This document shows positions 24,344-34,424 of a DNA stretch of 64,000 nucleotides, in pieces; the stretch's first letter is position 1; each line of letters begins with the position of its first letter. Made by a program: the position numbers and the translations under genes. The notes under the pieces were generated by a model. It made no database searches. It saw only the letters and a program-made list of their open reading frames with translations, and had not been told where the DNA came from. Origin of the DNA: Vitis vinifera (taxonomy: Eukaryota > Streptophyta > Magnoliopsida > Vitales > Vitaceae); contig NC_081812.1 in NCBI RefSeq assembly GCF_030704535.1, positions 21,055,501-21,119,500 of the forward strand. The letters are read 5' to 3'.

Positions 24344-25901
24344 CAACGCATTTATCCACAAATAACCACCCATCATTGCAACCGCTTCCCTCGTCTTATT
24401 TTCTCGCCTCCACCATCCTACCCTGGAAGAGTTCTGGGTATTGTCATTCCAAGTGGCTTTCACTTTCACACCCTATAAGGAAAATAGCATGTTGAATCTG
24501 TCCTGATCAGAAGTCTAACTTAACAAGGTATGTTTGTGTAGTTCATTTTATTTGATAATTGTGGGTATCTCTAATCTTATCTTCACCGAGGTTTGAACAT
24601 AGAACAAAATGACATTGGCAATTTGGCATGGTGTAATGGTGTTTATGAAGTCAACAGTTAAAATGACAGCGGCCTCATCTCTTCAGTAGTGGCAACCCAA
24701 CAGCTTCCAATAATGGAAGTCTCGCATGGAGTAATGGTGTTTATGAAGTCATCAACTAGAATGACAGTGGCCTCAACTCTTCAGTAGCGGGAACCCAACA
24801 GCTTCCAATAATGGAGAGATGGAATTACTGCTTTCAGCTACTAATAGGAATACAATATTGTGTATTAGTGTAACTTGGACGGGCAAACTTGATCCAACCC
24901 AAACCCACCCTGCTTAGACAATCATTTTTAATACTCAAGTTGGATTAGGGTTAGGTTTTTTTCAACCCAAGTTCAATTTGGATTGGGCTCGGGTTAAGGT
25001 TCAAATAACCTAATCCTAATCTGAATTCGATTTAATGTTTTTATAATATTTATAACGCATCTTATTTTATATAATAATATTTATCTTCTTTTTATATATT
25101 AAGAAAAAAATATTAAATTATATTATATCATATGTTTTTCATTATTTTTAAAAATTATATGAATTTACGTTTATTCTTTTTGTTATTAAATTGAAATTTT
25201 ATCCTATTTTGAATTATACAAGAGTCTAATTTTGATCCATATGACTCTAACTTAAACAACTTGAAATTAACCTCAACTTAGAAAAATGAGGTTGAGTTGG
25301 ACTTGAGTATTTTAAGTTTGAATTCGGGTTAATCATTCCCTAATTTGGATTAGGCTTGGATTAGTCATTAACTCTATACCAATTTCATGTTCACTCCACA
25401 ACTTTAATTCCTTCTCATCTTTGCTTCTCTAAATGAAAAAACAATGTCACATGTAATAGAATGAGTAACAGACAAAACTTCTCATTTTAGCGATATTTAT
25501 ATTTCTTGTTATTTTTTGGTATGGAAGACATTAAATAGTATTTGCTTAATTACTGAGAAAATTGAGGGGCATAAAGAGAATATATATATATAAGTTTATT
25601 TCATAATTTTTAGTATGGAAATGAAAGAGAGAAATTCAAATATATAAAAGATGAATTGAAAAGAAATGAGAATTTTTGGTCCCATTTCCACGAATTTACA
25701 GAAAAGAAGCTTAAAAAATTGAAATAATCAACACCAGCTACGGTTTGAAAATGGAAGTTTCTCGGGAAAATGGTCCTAGAAATTTTTTGGACTAAATCTA
25801 ACATAATGATAAGCTGAAAAAAATGAGATACCAATTCTGATATTATGTTACTCAATTGAATAAATAATTTGATTGGTACTGGGGACCCTACAAACTAATG
25901 G
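24344..25901. other. Intergenic, AT-rich with a short tandem duplication
   Basis: About 24637-24815 holds two copies of a unit of about 95 bp (GTTTATGAAGTCA ... CAGCTTCCAATAATGGA). About 24880-25380 is rich in repeated words such as AACCCAA/TTGGGTT, similar in style to about 50280-50440, a dispersed repeat of unknown class. No gene. Confidence 0.5.
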
Positions 25902-27214
25902 CTACTTTGGCTGTTTGTTTGGGAGAAATAGCCCCCAATGTCTCTCCAATTCTGGGGTTTGGCTGTTCTCGTCAAACATGGCAAACACATAAGTTTCTAT
26001 GGCCTTTCCAGGCCTCTTGGGAGTCCCTCCCTTCACATGCTGAATCAAATTGGTATTATAAATCCTTGCATTATCCAGAGTCGCTCCTGTGCCACCAGCT
26101 GAAGGCCAGCCACTTTCCGATATAACAATTTCCAGCGAACTCCCACCAGCCTCCTCAAGCGCTGAGTAAAATGCATCCACCATGGAATCAAAGAGATTTC
26201 GGTACCCAAGCTGCCCATCTTGCACCGTAACCTCATTAGCCGTAAAAAGAGCATAGTCTAGGCTGACGTCTTGGGTGTTAGCACTGTAACTGAAGTAAGG
26301 GTAGAGGCTAACTAGTAGTGGGGCACGGTTTTCCACTAAGAGACTGATGATGGGATCAAGAAATGTACGGGCTTGAGTCTGGAAGGAGCCTTGTGATGGA
26401 GGGTAGGAATTCCCTAAAACTCCAAGCTGAGTGGCAGTGGAAACCTTGATTTGATTGTCTAGGCCAGCTGCGGAGATTGCATTGGTGATAGATTTCATCG
26501 CAGGGAGAAGAAACTGGGCAACGTAGTCTGAAAGACTCACTTCATTGCCAACTGCAATGTATCGAAATTTGACCTTAGTATAGTTCGTCACATATTTTTC
26601 GACCCATGAATTTGCATTGCCTTGGTTGGCAATATCTTGAAGGGCGTTGTTTGGGACGCCCAGCATGAGCTCAATGTTGGAGCCTTCAAGGGCCTGCAGA
26701 GCAGCTATGTTTGGATCGTAAAGTCTCATTCTTTGGAAGTTGTTCTGGGTGTAGAGCTCTACAACCTCTTCCGGTGGTGGCAGGTTGTCGCCAAGCGTTC
26801 CATAACACACTCCTATTTGGGCTTCTGCTGAGATTGAACAAAAACCATGGAATTAAAGACCAACCAATCTTGTAGGAAAAAGGGCAAATAGTTAGTGAAC
26901 CACTCGTGTATGGGCCGGGATTAAATATAAAAAAGTAAGCTAGTAGTAAGTTGATAAGGGACGACCCTAATTAATCAAGGCCAGTACAGAGCATATATAG
27001 AATCTCACATGGGAGAAAACAGATTTCTCAAAAGTAATGAGATACCAATCTTTATTAGACCAAGGCATATTGGATTGAAGTCTTAAAACCCCACTGGCAA
27101 GATGCAAGGGAAGAGAGACAAACCTGTTAGGTGTAGGTTGGTCATCAGCAGCCCAAGGAGTAGCAGAACTATGGTCGTTCTTGGAGAGGTTTTAACATAG
27201 GAATTGACAGCCAT
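25902..27214 (-). CDS. Glucan endo-1,3-beta-glucosidase (GH17, PR-2 type), gene 4
   Basis: Exon 1 27124-27214 (signal peptide identical to that of gene 2) and exon 2 25902-26824, phase-1 intron, 337 residues. Catalytic motifs AVGNEV and [12 protein letters not shown] are intact. Against gene 2 it lacks one codon (TANEVT versus TAPNEVT) and has few other substitutions. Its stop comes right after NKQPK, a few residues short of the usual YxINFN end; this probably does no harm because the GH17 barrel is complete. The block of near-identity with gene 2 includes the intron and the promoter to about 27675. Whether both are truly separate loci or partly a collapsed/duplicated assembly needs reads. 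TATAAAAG at 27278-27285. Confidence 0.9.
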
Positions 27215-27277
27215 GGAAAAGAAAGGGAAGAATAAAAGGGTAAGTTATATATGTCTCTAGCACTAAAATTTAGTTCC

Positions 27278-27285
27278 CTTTTATA
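27278..27285 (-). promoter_or_regulatory. TATA box of glucanase gene 4
   Basis: TATAAAAG on the gene strand, 64 bp before the ATG at 27214, in the same context as gene 2. Confidence 0.6.
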
Positions 27286-28048
27286 GAGTGGATCAAGTCT
27301 TGCAGCTGGAATTTAAGTAATGATAGATCCATCCCCACAACCGGCTTGAGCCCTCATCATTGAATGCGATTCTGTCTGTTGCTTGAGATTAATTTCTCCC
27401 CCTTTTGAGAAGTCTTGGATCTTTCTACACCTCTTTTGGAGGCAAGTTTCTGAAACAATCACTGTTCTTATAGTTGCCTCTCTCAGCTGGTAGTGTCTGA
27501 ACTTAGTTCAAAACACTCCCATGAAATTCAAAACATCAAAACACTGGCATATAAAAAAAGATAAAGAAAAAAATATAGAGAAAAAAGAAAACAGAGATTT
27601 TGCACTTGAAGAACATCCATAGATGTGCGGAAAACTTAAAAAAGAGGGCAGGCGACGAACTTGACCCAAAGTGCCAAACCATGTCATGTTCCAAAGTGGT
27701 AAGGTTGGTGTTGACTATTCAGCCTGAAACACTATAGACTTTTGACTTGGTAGCGTACAAGTGACCATCTGTATGGAAATTCCAATCCCACCTTTCTAAA
27801 CAGCCCATGTGAATTCATGGAAAGCCCTACCCTGCTGGGATCATTTTCCCGGTCACTGGAACGTGTCAAGACGTTTGGATGATATGTATCTTTGATAAAT
27901 ATATATGGAAAATTGAAATTTCATAAGTCAGTTAAAATGGATATGTGAGAATAAAAAATGATGAGTTTGTGTCTTCCTGGAATGGTAAGATACCAAGATA
28001 GAATATGCTGCAAAGGAACCATCACCAACGAAGGAAAACAGAGGGAAC

Positions 28049-28123
28049 CTGTCATGTCCAAGGTGGGCAGGCCTAGTAGCAGGCTTGTGACAATCATGAA
28101 GTGGGAAGAATAGAGACATGAAC
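28049..28123 (-). pseudogene. Orphan exon 1 of a GH17 glucanase gene
   Basis: The - strand reads ...SSHFMIVTSLLLGLPTLDMTG and then a splice donor, which aligns with the signal-peptide exon of the neighbours (ending LHLTG/LEITG). The usual start ATG is out of frame. A TATA-like CATAAAAG lies at about 28183-28190 and the W-box block at 28355-28376. No exon 2 follows downstream; 27680-28048 holds no glucanase sequence. Confidence 0.65.
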
Positions 28124-28316
28124 AAAGAACAATCAAGAATTTTGTTAAAATATGGATTAATGTAGATACCGCAATCTTAGCTTCTCTTTTATGCACCGAG
28201 AAGGGGACTTCCAGACACTCATATTTTTTTCATTGCAGTAAATTACTCACAAATTACTTGTTCACGCTGTCAAGTCGAGCACCCCCTATTTTAAACCGAG
28301 AACTGAGACCTTCCTT

Positions 28317-29872
28317 GAGATTTTAGTAATTTCCAAGTCTTTCCACTACCCTGAGGTCAAACACTCCATGGAAATTAATAAACACAACTAATTCAAGTAG
28401 AGGTTTCCTCCATTTATATTATTGGTCATGGCTGGCCGCCATGTTTATTAATGGGACAGGTTTCAGTATTCAATTTTCGTGAGACATGGAGGGCCCTAAT
28501 ACATGCTTGGATATTCTACATTTGTTTGGATGTTTCCTGGAAATCAAATTCTTCAATACTTCTAGGCTATGTTCGAGATTTTAGTAATTTTCAAGTCTTT
28601 CCACTACCCTGAGGTCAAACACTCTATGGAAATTAATAAACACAACCAATTCAAGTAGAGGTTTCCTCCATTTATATTATTGGTCATGGTTGGCCGCCAT
28701 GTTTATTAATGGGATAGGTTTCAGTATTCAATTTTCGTGAGACATGGAGGGCCCTAGTACATGCTTGGATATTCTACATTTGTTTGGATGTTTCGTGAAA
28801 ATCAAATTCTTCAATACTTTTAGGCTATGTTTGAGATTTTAGTAATTTCCAAGTCTTTCCACTACCCTGAGGTCAAGCACCCCATGGAAATTAATAAACA
28901 ACCAATTCAAGTAGAGGTTTCCTCCATTTACATTATTGGCCATGGCTGGCCTCCATGTTTATTAATGGGATAGCTTCAGTATTCAATTTTCGTGAGACAT
29001 GGAGGGCCCTATTACATGCTTGGATATCTACATTTGTTTGGATGTTTCCTGGAAATCAAATTCTTCAATACTTGTAGGCTATGTTTGATTTTCATAAAAA
29101 AATTAAAAGAAAATACGACAAAAAGAAAATCAACACAAAGATTATTAAGATAATGTATTCTCCTTTATTAAGATTATTTAAAGACATGGAGGGTCCTAAT
29201 ACATGCTTGGATATTCTACATTTGTTTGGATGTTTCCTGGAAATCAAATTCTTCAATACTTCTAGGCTATGTTCGAGATTTTAGTAATTTCAAGTCTTTC
29301 CACTACCCTGAGGTCAAGCACTCCATGGAAATTAATAAACACAACCAATTCAAGTAGAGGTTTCCTCTATTTATATTATTAGTCATGGTCGGTCGCCATG
29401 TTTATTAATGGGTCAGCTTTCAGTATTCAATTTTCGTGAGACATGGAGTGCCCTAGTACATGCTTGGATATTCTACATTTGTTTGGATGTTTCGTCTTCA
29501 ATACTTTTAGGCTATGTTCAAGATTTTAGTAATTTCCAAGTCTTTCCGCTACCCTGAGGTCAAGCACTCCATGGAAATTAATAAACACAACCAATTCAAG
29601 TAGGGGTTTCCTCCATTTGTATTATTGGCCATGGCTAGCCTCCATGTTTATTAATGGGACAGCTTTCAGTATTCAATTTTCGTGAGACATGGAGGGCCCT
29701 AGTACATGCTTGGATATTCTACATTTGTTTGGATGTTTCCTAGAAATCAAATTCTTCAATACTTGTTGGCTATGTTTGATTTTCATAAAAAAATTAAAAG
29801 AAAATACGAAAAAAAGAAAATCAACACAAAGATTATTAAGATAATGTATTCTCCTTTATTAAGATTATTTAC
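28317..29872. repeat. Tandem array of a 258-bp unit derived from glucanase promoter DNA
   Basis: Five units begin (GAGATTTTAGTAATTT) at about 28317, 28575, 28833, 29275 and 29519. Each contains the promoter block with GAGGTCAA and CCATGGA (W-box core on the - strand). An extra AT-rich segment of about 100 bp occurs twice (about 29087-29190 and 29777-29872), after units 3 and 5, pointing to a later higher-order duplication. Units differ by a few per cent. The array sits upstream of the orphan exon at 28049 and downstream of the gene at 30028. Confidence 0.85.
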
Positions 29873-30027
29873 CTTTTATTATGGCATATATGAAGACAAA
29901 AATGTGGTAGCATTTTGCCTCTATAGGATCATTTTTTGAAGAAGTGGGGGGAGACCCTTATTCAAGATAGTAATACATGAAAGAAAGCCTCGCCCTTAGT
30001 CTTCTACTGCACTTAATTTTGCTTCTT

Positions 30028-31299
30028 CTAGTTGAAATTGATTGTGTATTTAGGTTGTTTGTTAGGGAGGAAGAGCCCCCAATGCTTCTCCAATTCTGGG
30101 GTTTTGTTGTCCTCGTCAAACATGGCAAACACATAAGTCTCAATAGGTCCTGTAGGCCTCTTTGGAGTCCCACCTTTGACATGCTGAATCAAATTGGAGT
30201 TGTAAGTCCTTGCATTATCAACTGTGGTTTGTGTCCCGCCGGCTGAAGGCCAACCACTCTCTGAAACAACAATCTTCAAAGAACTCCCACCAGCCCTCTC
30301 CAGCGCTGAGTAAACAGCATCCAATATGGCATCAAAAAGATTCTTGTAACCAAGCTGCCCATCTTGCACCACAACTCCAGGAGCTGTGAAAAGAGCATAA
30401 TTCAGATTGCTAAGGTCACTGAAATAAGGGTACAAGTTGACAAGTAATGGGGCATTGTTCTTGACTAAGAAGCTGATGATGGAAGTGAGAAATGACAGGA
30501 CGCCACTCTTGAAGGAGCCACTTGATGGTGGGTAGGACACTCCTAGAACTCCAGTGTCAATGGCGGTGGAGACCTTGATTTGGTTCCCTAGGCCGGCGGA
30601 CGAAATTGCATTGTTAATGTTTTGCATGGCAGGGAGAACAAATTGGGCCTGGGCGCCTGAAGGACTCACTTCGTTTCCAACTGCGATGTACCGGAACTTT
30701 ACATTAAGATGGTTTTTTATGTTGTCTTGGACCCATGAATCGGCATTGGCCTGGCTGGAAGCAATATTTTGGAGGTTATCGTTGGGGACGCCTAGGATGA
30801 GCTCAATATTAGAGCCTCCAAGGGCTTGGAGAGCATCTTGTCTAGTGTCATATAGTCGCATTCTTCGGATGTTGTACTGGTTGTAGAGAGCTACAACTTC
30901 TCCTGGTGCTGGCAAGTTGTTGCCATTCCTGCCATAACAAACTCCTATTTGGGCACCTGCAATATTAGATTTAACAAATTACGAAGGCTGTGATTTTGAT
31001 GTTCCTCTATGGGAAATACGTACTATAAAGCAAAGGCGATCAGTCCAGGGTATGCAAAGAGAGGAAACCATTTGAAGATTTAAAATAAATAATAAATACT
31101 ATAAATGAAGTATAAGTTTTAGTAACATGAGTGGGAATGGGTTGAACCAAGATGAGTCCAAAAAAGTATGAAGACAGTGGTACAGAAAGGGACTAAGGAA
31201 GAGACCTGTTATCTCTAGACTAGCCATTAGCAGCCCAAAAAGAAGCAGCATTGCAGCCATCCTTGGGGGGCTTTTTCCTGCTGAATAGAGCTTAGCCAT
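30028..31299 (-). CDS. Glucan endo-1,3-beta-glucosidase (GH17, PR-2 type), gene 5
   Basis: Exon 1 31206-31299 encodes a signal peptide ([20 protein letters not shown]...). Exon 2 30028-30956 follows a phase-1 intron; 340 residues. The acid/base Glu is in AVGNEV and the nucleophile Glu in [12 protein letters not shown]. The protein has the usual short end KYTINFN without a vacuolar extension, so an apoplastic enzyme is likely. Compared with relatives it lacks about four residues in the segment [14 protein letters not shown]. The mature start is near [15 protein letters not shown], where the conserved GDN is GNN. Promoter carries TATAAAAG and a W-box block. Confidence 0.93.
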
Positions 31300-31362
31300 G
31301 GAGTTGAAGAAAGAGAAGAATGAGAAGGTAAGATATATGTTTAAGGCTAGGATTTAGCTCCC

Positions 31363-31452
31363 CTTTTATAGAGGCTTTGCGCTTGGGAATTTAAGTGATT
31401 AGAGCCCCGAGTTTCCACGGCTCCGCTTGCAGGTCAATCACTCCGTGGAAAA
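31363..31452 (-). promoter_or_regulatory. Promoter of glucanase gene 5: TATA and W-box block
   Basis: TATAAAAG at 31363-31370, 64 bp before the ATG. TTGACC plus CCACGGA in the conserved block at about 31432-31452. Confidence 0.65.
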
Positions 31453-32031
31453 ATCAGCATTCATCATTCAATTCGATTGTACCTGTTTTCTGGGATTTTT
31501 TTTTCTGCCTTTGAAAAGTCATCCATCTTCTCGATGCCTATTTTGAGGGTTGCTTGTTGCTAGCTAACGTTTATTAAGAACTTTAACATGCATATTGTGT
31601 CATAAATTTTTAGCTTTATATGCAATTCTTATAGTTGAGTGTTCAGGAAGCAGAGTTTTGAGAAAGGCTCTAAAGCACCTTCAAATGGACTTAAGAGATT
31701 CATGGGTATTGGTATTGAATTCATAATATATAATCGATCTGGATTTTATTTGACGCGAACTTTCCTTTATATGGAATAAATAATGTTGCCCATGGGCTGC
31801 AATTTTGTTTCATGACCCAGAAGTTTTTGATCCTCCATCTTAACTTGGCTGGTTTGGATCCGTTCGATATGCCACCGACATAAAAAAAAAGAACCACACA
31901 AGTTACAGAAAAATAAAAAAGGCAATGTCCGTGGTGCTTGAAGAAACGTTCATAAATGTCTGGTATAGTAGTAGGGCCAGGTTAATTTCAAACAAATGGA
32001 TAATGTTATACACAATTTCTATGAAGATGTG
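31453..32031. other. Intergenic, distal promoter of gene 5
   Basis: No coding signal; ordinary sequence between the proximal promoter and the duplicated segment. Confidence 0.4.
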
Positions 32032-32745
32032 TGGAAATTACTATATGTTCTCCAACATCCCATGTGAATTCAGGGATGCATTTTGCTTATCCTTCACGGA
32101 TCTCTCTTCCTGGACGCCGGATCGTGGCCCATTATCAATGGTACTGGGAAGATCGTTGAATTTTGAAGTTGGTGGTATCATAGATGATGACAAACATCTC
32201 CTAAGCCATCCTCTTTTAGTCAAGTCTTCCGGTAACTGATCTTATCCTGTTAGGCTCCGGTGAGCTCACGTTAGACCCTCATGACTTTGACTTGGCAACA
32301 ACCCCAATTCACGGAACGACAAGCACAATTCCTCAAAGGAAAAATAAAAAATAAAAAACCACCCAAATTGGTGACTATTTATTTGTTTTAGGTTTGTTTT
32401 TCTCTCTTATTAGTCCATTTTTCTCTAGAGTGAGCTGGTATAGAAGTGCTGGACGAAACCAACCCCCAAGTTGGACCATCTCAGCTGGCCAGCATAGCTA
32501 TTGATTTATCCCCCAACTTGGTTCGATACCAAGCCCCAAAATTTCACCCAAGCAATGGCCTAGCTGGTGGGCCTCCACTTTCCATCATGGGCCATAGGTG
32601 TACTATCTTATCATAATCTTGTCTGATGGGTAAGCGACAACTTGAAATCTATAGACTTTTCAACATTAGCGCCATAGGCCCATAGCCCACATGCAAATGA
32701 GACAATTTAAGGATTAACATAGGTCATGGAATATATTTGGGGGTT
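32032..32745. repeat. Segment duplicated at 18471-19160
   Basis: High identity with the upstream DNA of gene 2. It ends at GGGGGTTGT, the point where the other copy is followed by the foldback element. Small open frames inside (for example on both strands at 32041-32239) are conserved only because the DNA is duplicated; no domain is recognised. Confidence 0.75.
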
Positions 32746-33100
32746 GTACAGTGAGATGGACGTATACATACCATCAAATGTACAAGTCATTATCTTTCAT
32801 TTAAGATAATTATGGGATTTTATTTTATTTTCTTCCACAATGCAGCTTTCTTTGTGCTGCGAAGACTCGGGACTTCTACTGGATTTTCTAGTGTTACACA
32901 AAGATTTTACTCAAGTAGAAGTAGATAATAACTTCTTTTATTAGATATGTCCGCCTCCAAATGGGATTTTTGTCTTAGAGAAAGTAAATAACATTTTTGC
33001 CTCCCATTTTGCCACGAGGCTACAAACCCTTATTTATTGTAGAACTAGTACACAAGAAAAAAAAAAAAGAGCCTTTATTCCTTAGTAATTTTGTAGGCTC
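32746..33100. other. Intergenic, 3' flank of gene 6
   Basis: No coding signal. About 32920-33000 weakly resembles 3' flanks at about 10905 and 14832. Confidence 0.4.
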
Positions 33101-34268
33101 TTAGTTGAAATTGATTGGGTATTTAGCCTGTTTGTTTGGTAAAAAGAGCCCCCAGTGTTTCTCATATTCTGGGGATTTCCTGTTCTCATTAAACATGGCA
33201 AACACGTAAGTCTCGATAGGCCCTCCAGGCTTCTTTGGAGTCCCACCCTTGACATGCTGAATCAAATTGGAGTTGTAAGTCTTTGCATTATCAACTGTGG
33301 TTGCCGTCCCACCGGCTGATGGCCAACCACTCTCTGAAATAACAACCTGCAAAGAACCGCCACCAGCCCTCTCAAGTGCCGAGTAAACAGCATCCAATAT
33401 GGCATCAAAAAGATTTCTGTAACCAAGCTGTCCATCTTGCACCACAACTCCAGGAGCCTTGAAAAGAGCATAATCTAGGCGAATGTCCCGGGTGTTACCA
33501 ATGTAACTGAAGTAAGGGTACAGGTTAACAAGCAGTGGGGCACGGTTTTTGACCAGGAAGCTGATGATGGGGTTGAGAAAGGACGTGACTTCAGGCTTGA
33601 AGGCGCCTTTTGATGGAGGGTAGGATGTTCCCAGAACCCCAGTGTCAATGGCAGTGGAAACTTTAATTTGGTTCCCCAGGCCAGCTGCGGAAATTGCATT
33701 GAAAATGTTTCTCATGGCAGGGAGAACAAATTGGGCAGTGGGGCCCGTAGGGCTTACTTCATTTCCAACCGCAACGTATCGGAATCTGACATTACCGTAG
33801 TTTTTAATATTGTTTTGAACCCATGAATTGGCATTGCCTTGGATGGAAGCAATGTTTTGAAGAGCATCATTTGGGACACCTATCATGAGCTCAATGTTGG
33901 AGCCTCTAAGGGCTTGGAGAGCAGCTTGGTTAGGGTCGTAGAGTCTCATTCTTCGGATGCTGTACTGGTTATAGAGACCTACAACTTGCCCTGGCGGTGG
34001 CAAGTTGTCACCCTCCATTCCATAACACACTCCCGTTTGGGCAACTGCAATATTTGATAAAATTGTACAAAGTCATGAATCAGTAATAAAGCATATATAC
34101 AAAACTTAATCAAAGTTCTCCCAACTTTTGGGAAAATGATTAATCGTACAAGACGAAAGGGACGAGAGAAAGACCTGTTAAGTGTAGGCTAGCCATTAGC
34201 AGCCCAAAAACAAGCAGCAGTGTGGCCATTCTTGAAGAACTTTTAACAGTGGAATCAAACATAGCCAT
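33101..34268 (-). CDS. Glucan endo-1,3-beta-glucosidase (GH17, PR-2 type), gene 6
   Basis: Exon 1 34175-34268 encodes a signal peptide ([21 protein letters not shown]...). Exon 2 33101-34044, phase-1 intron; 345 residues. The acid/base Glu is in AVGNEV and the nucleophile in [12 protein letters not shown]. Mature start is near [15 protein letters not shown], and the C-terminus is the canonical KYPINFN of secreted isoforms. Closest relatives in the window are genes 5 and 2/4. All conserved positions that can be judged are present, so it looks like the most canonical member. Promoter with TATAAAAG and a W-box (TTGACT). Confidence 0.95.
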
Positions 34269-34331
34269 GATGGAGAAGAAAGAGAAAAATAAGAAGCTAG
34301 GTTGTATGCATTAACACCGAGATTTAGCTCC

Positions 34332-34424
34332 CTTTTATAGACAGTGGATGGACGCATGCACCCAGAATTTTAAGTGATGATAATGCTAGTCTCCACCTCG
34401 CAAGTCAAGCACTCCATGGAAATT
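34332..34424 (-). promoter_or_regulatory. Promoter of glucanase gene 6: TATA and W-box block
   Basis: TATAAAAG at 34332-34339, 64 bp before the ATG. The conserved block with CCATGGA and TTGACT is at about 34403-34424. Confidence 0.65.

Larger units (their letters stand above)
25880..27675. repeat. Recent duplication block, copy of about 16630-18447
   Basis: Glucanase coding region, intron, leader and about 460 bp of promoter are nearly identical between the two blocks, including non-coding DNA. Identity stops at about 18447/27680. This is a young segmental duplication or gene conversion tract. Confidence 0.8.

Noticed and set aside
31925-32239. Possible small gene conserved at 18456-18668
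   Set aside because: Conserved only because the segment is duplicated; frames differ in length between copies and have no domain.
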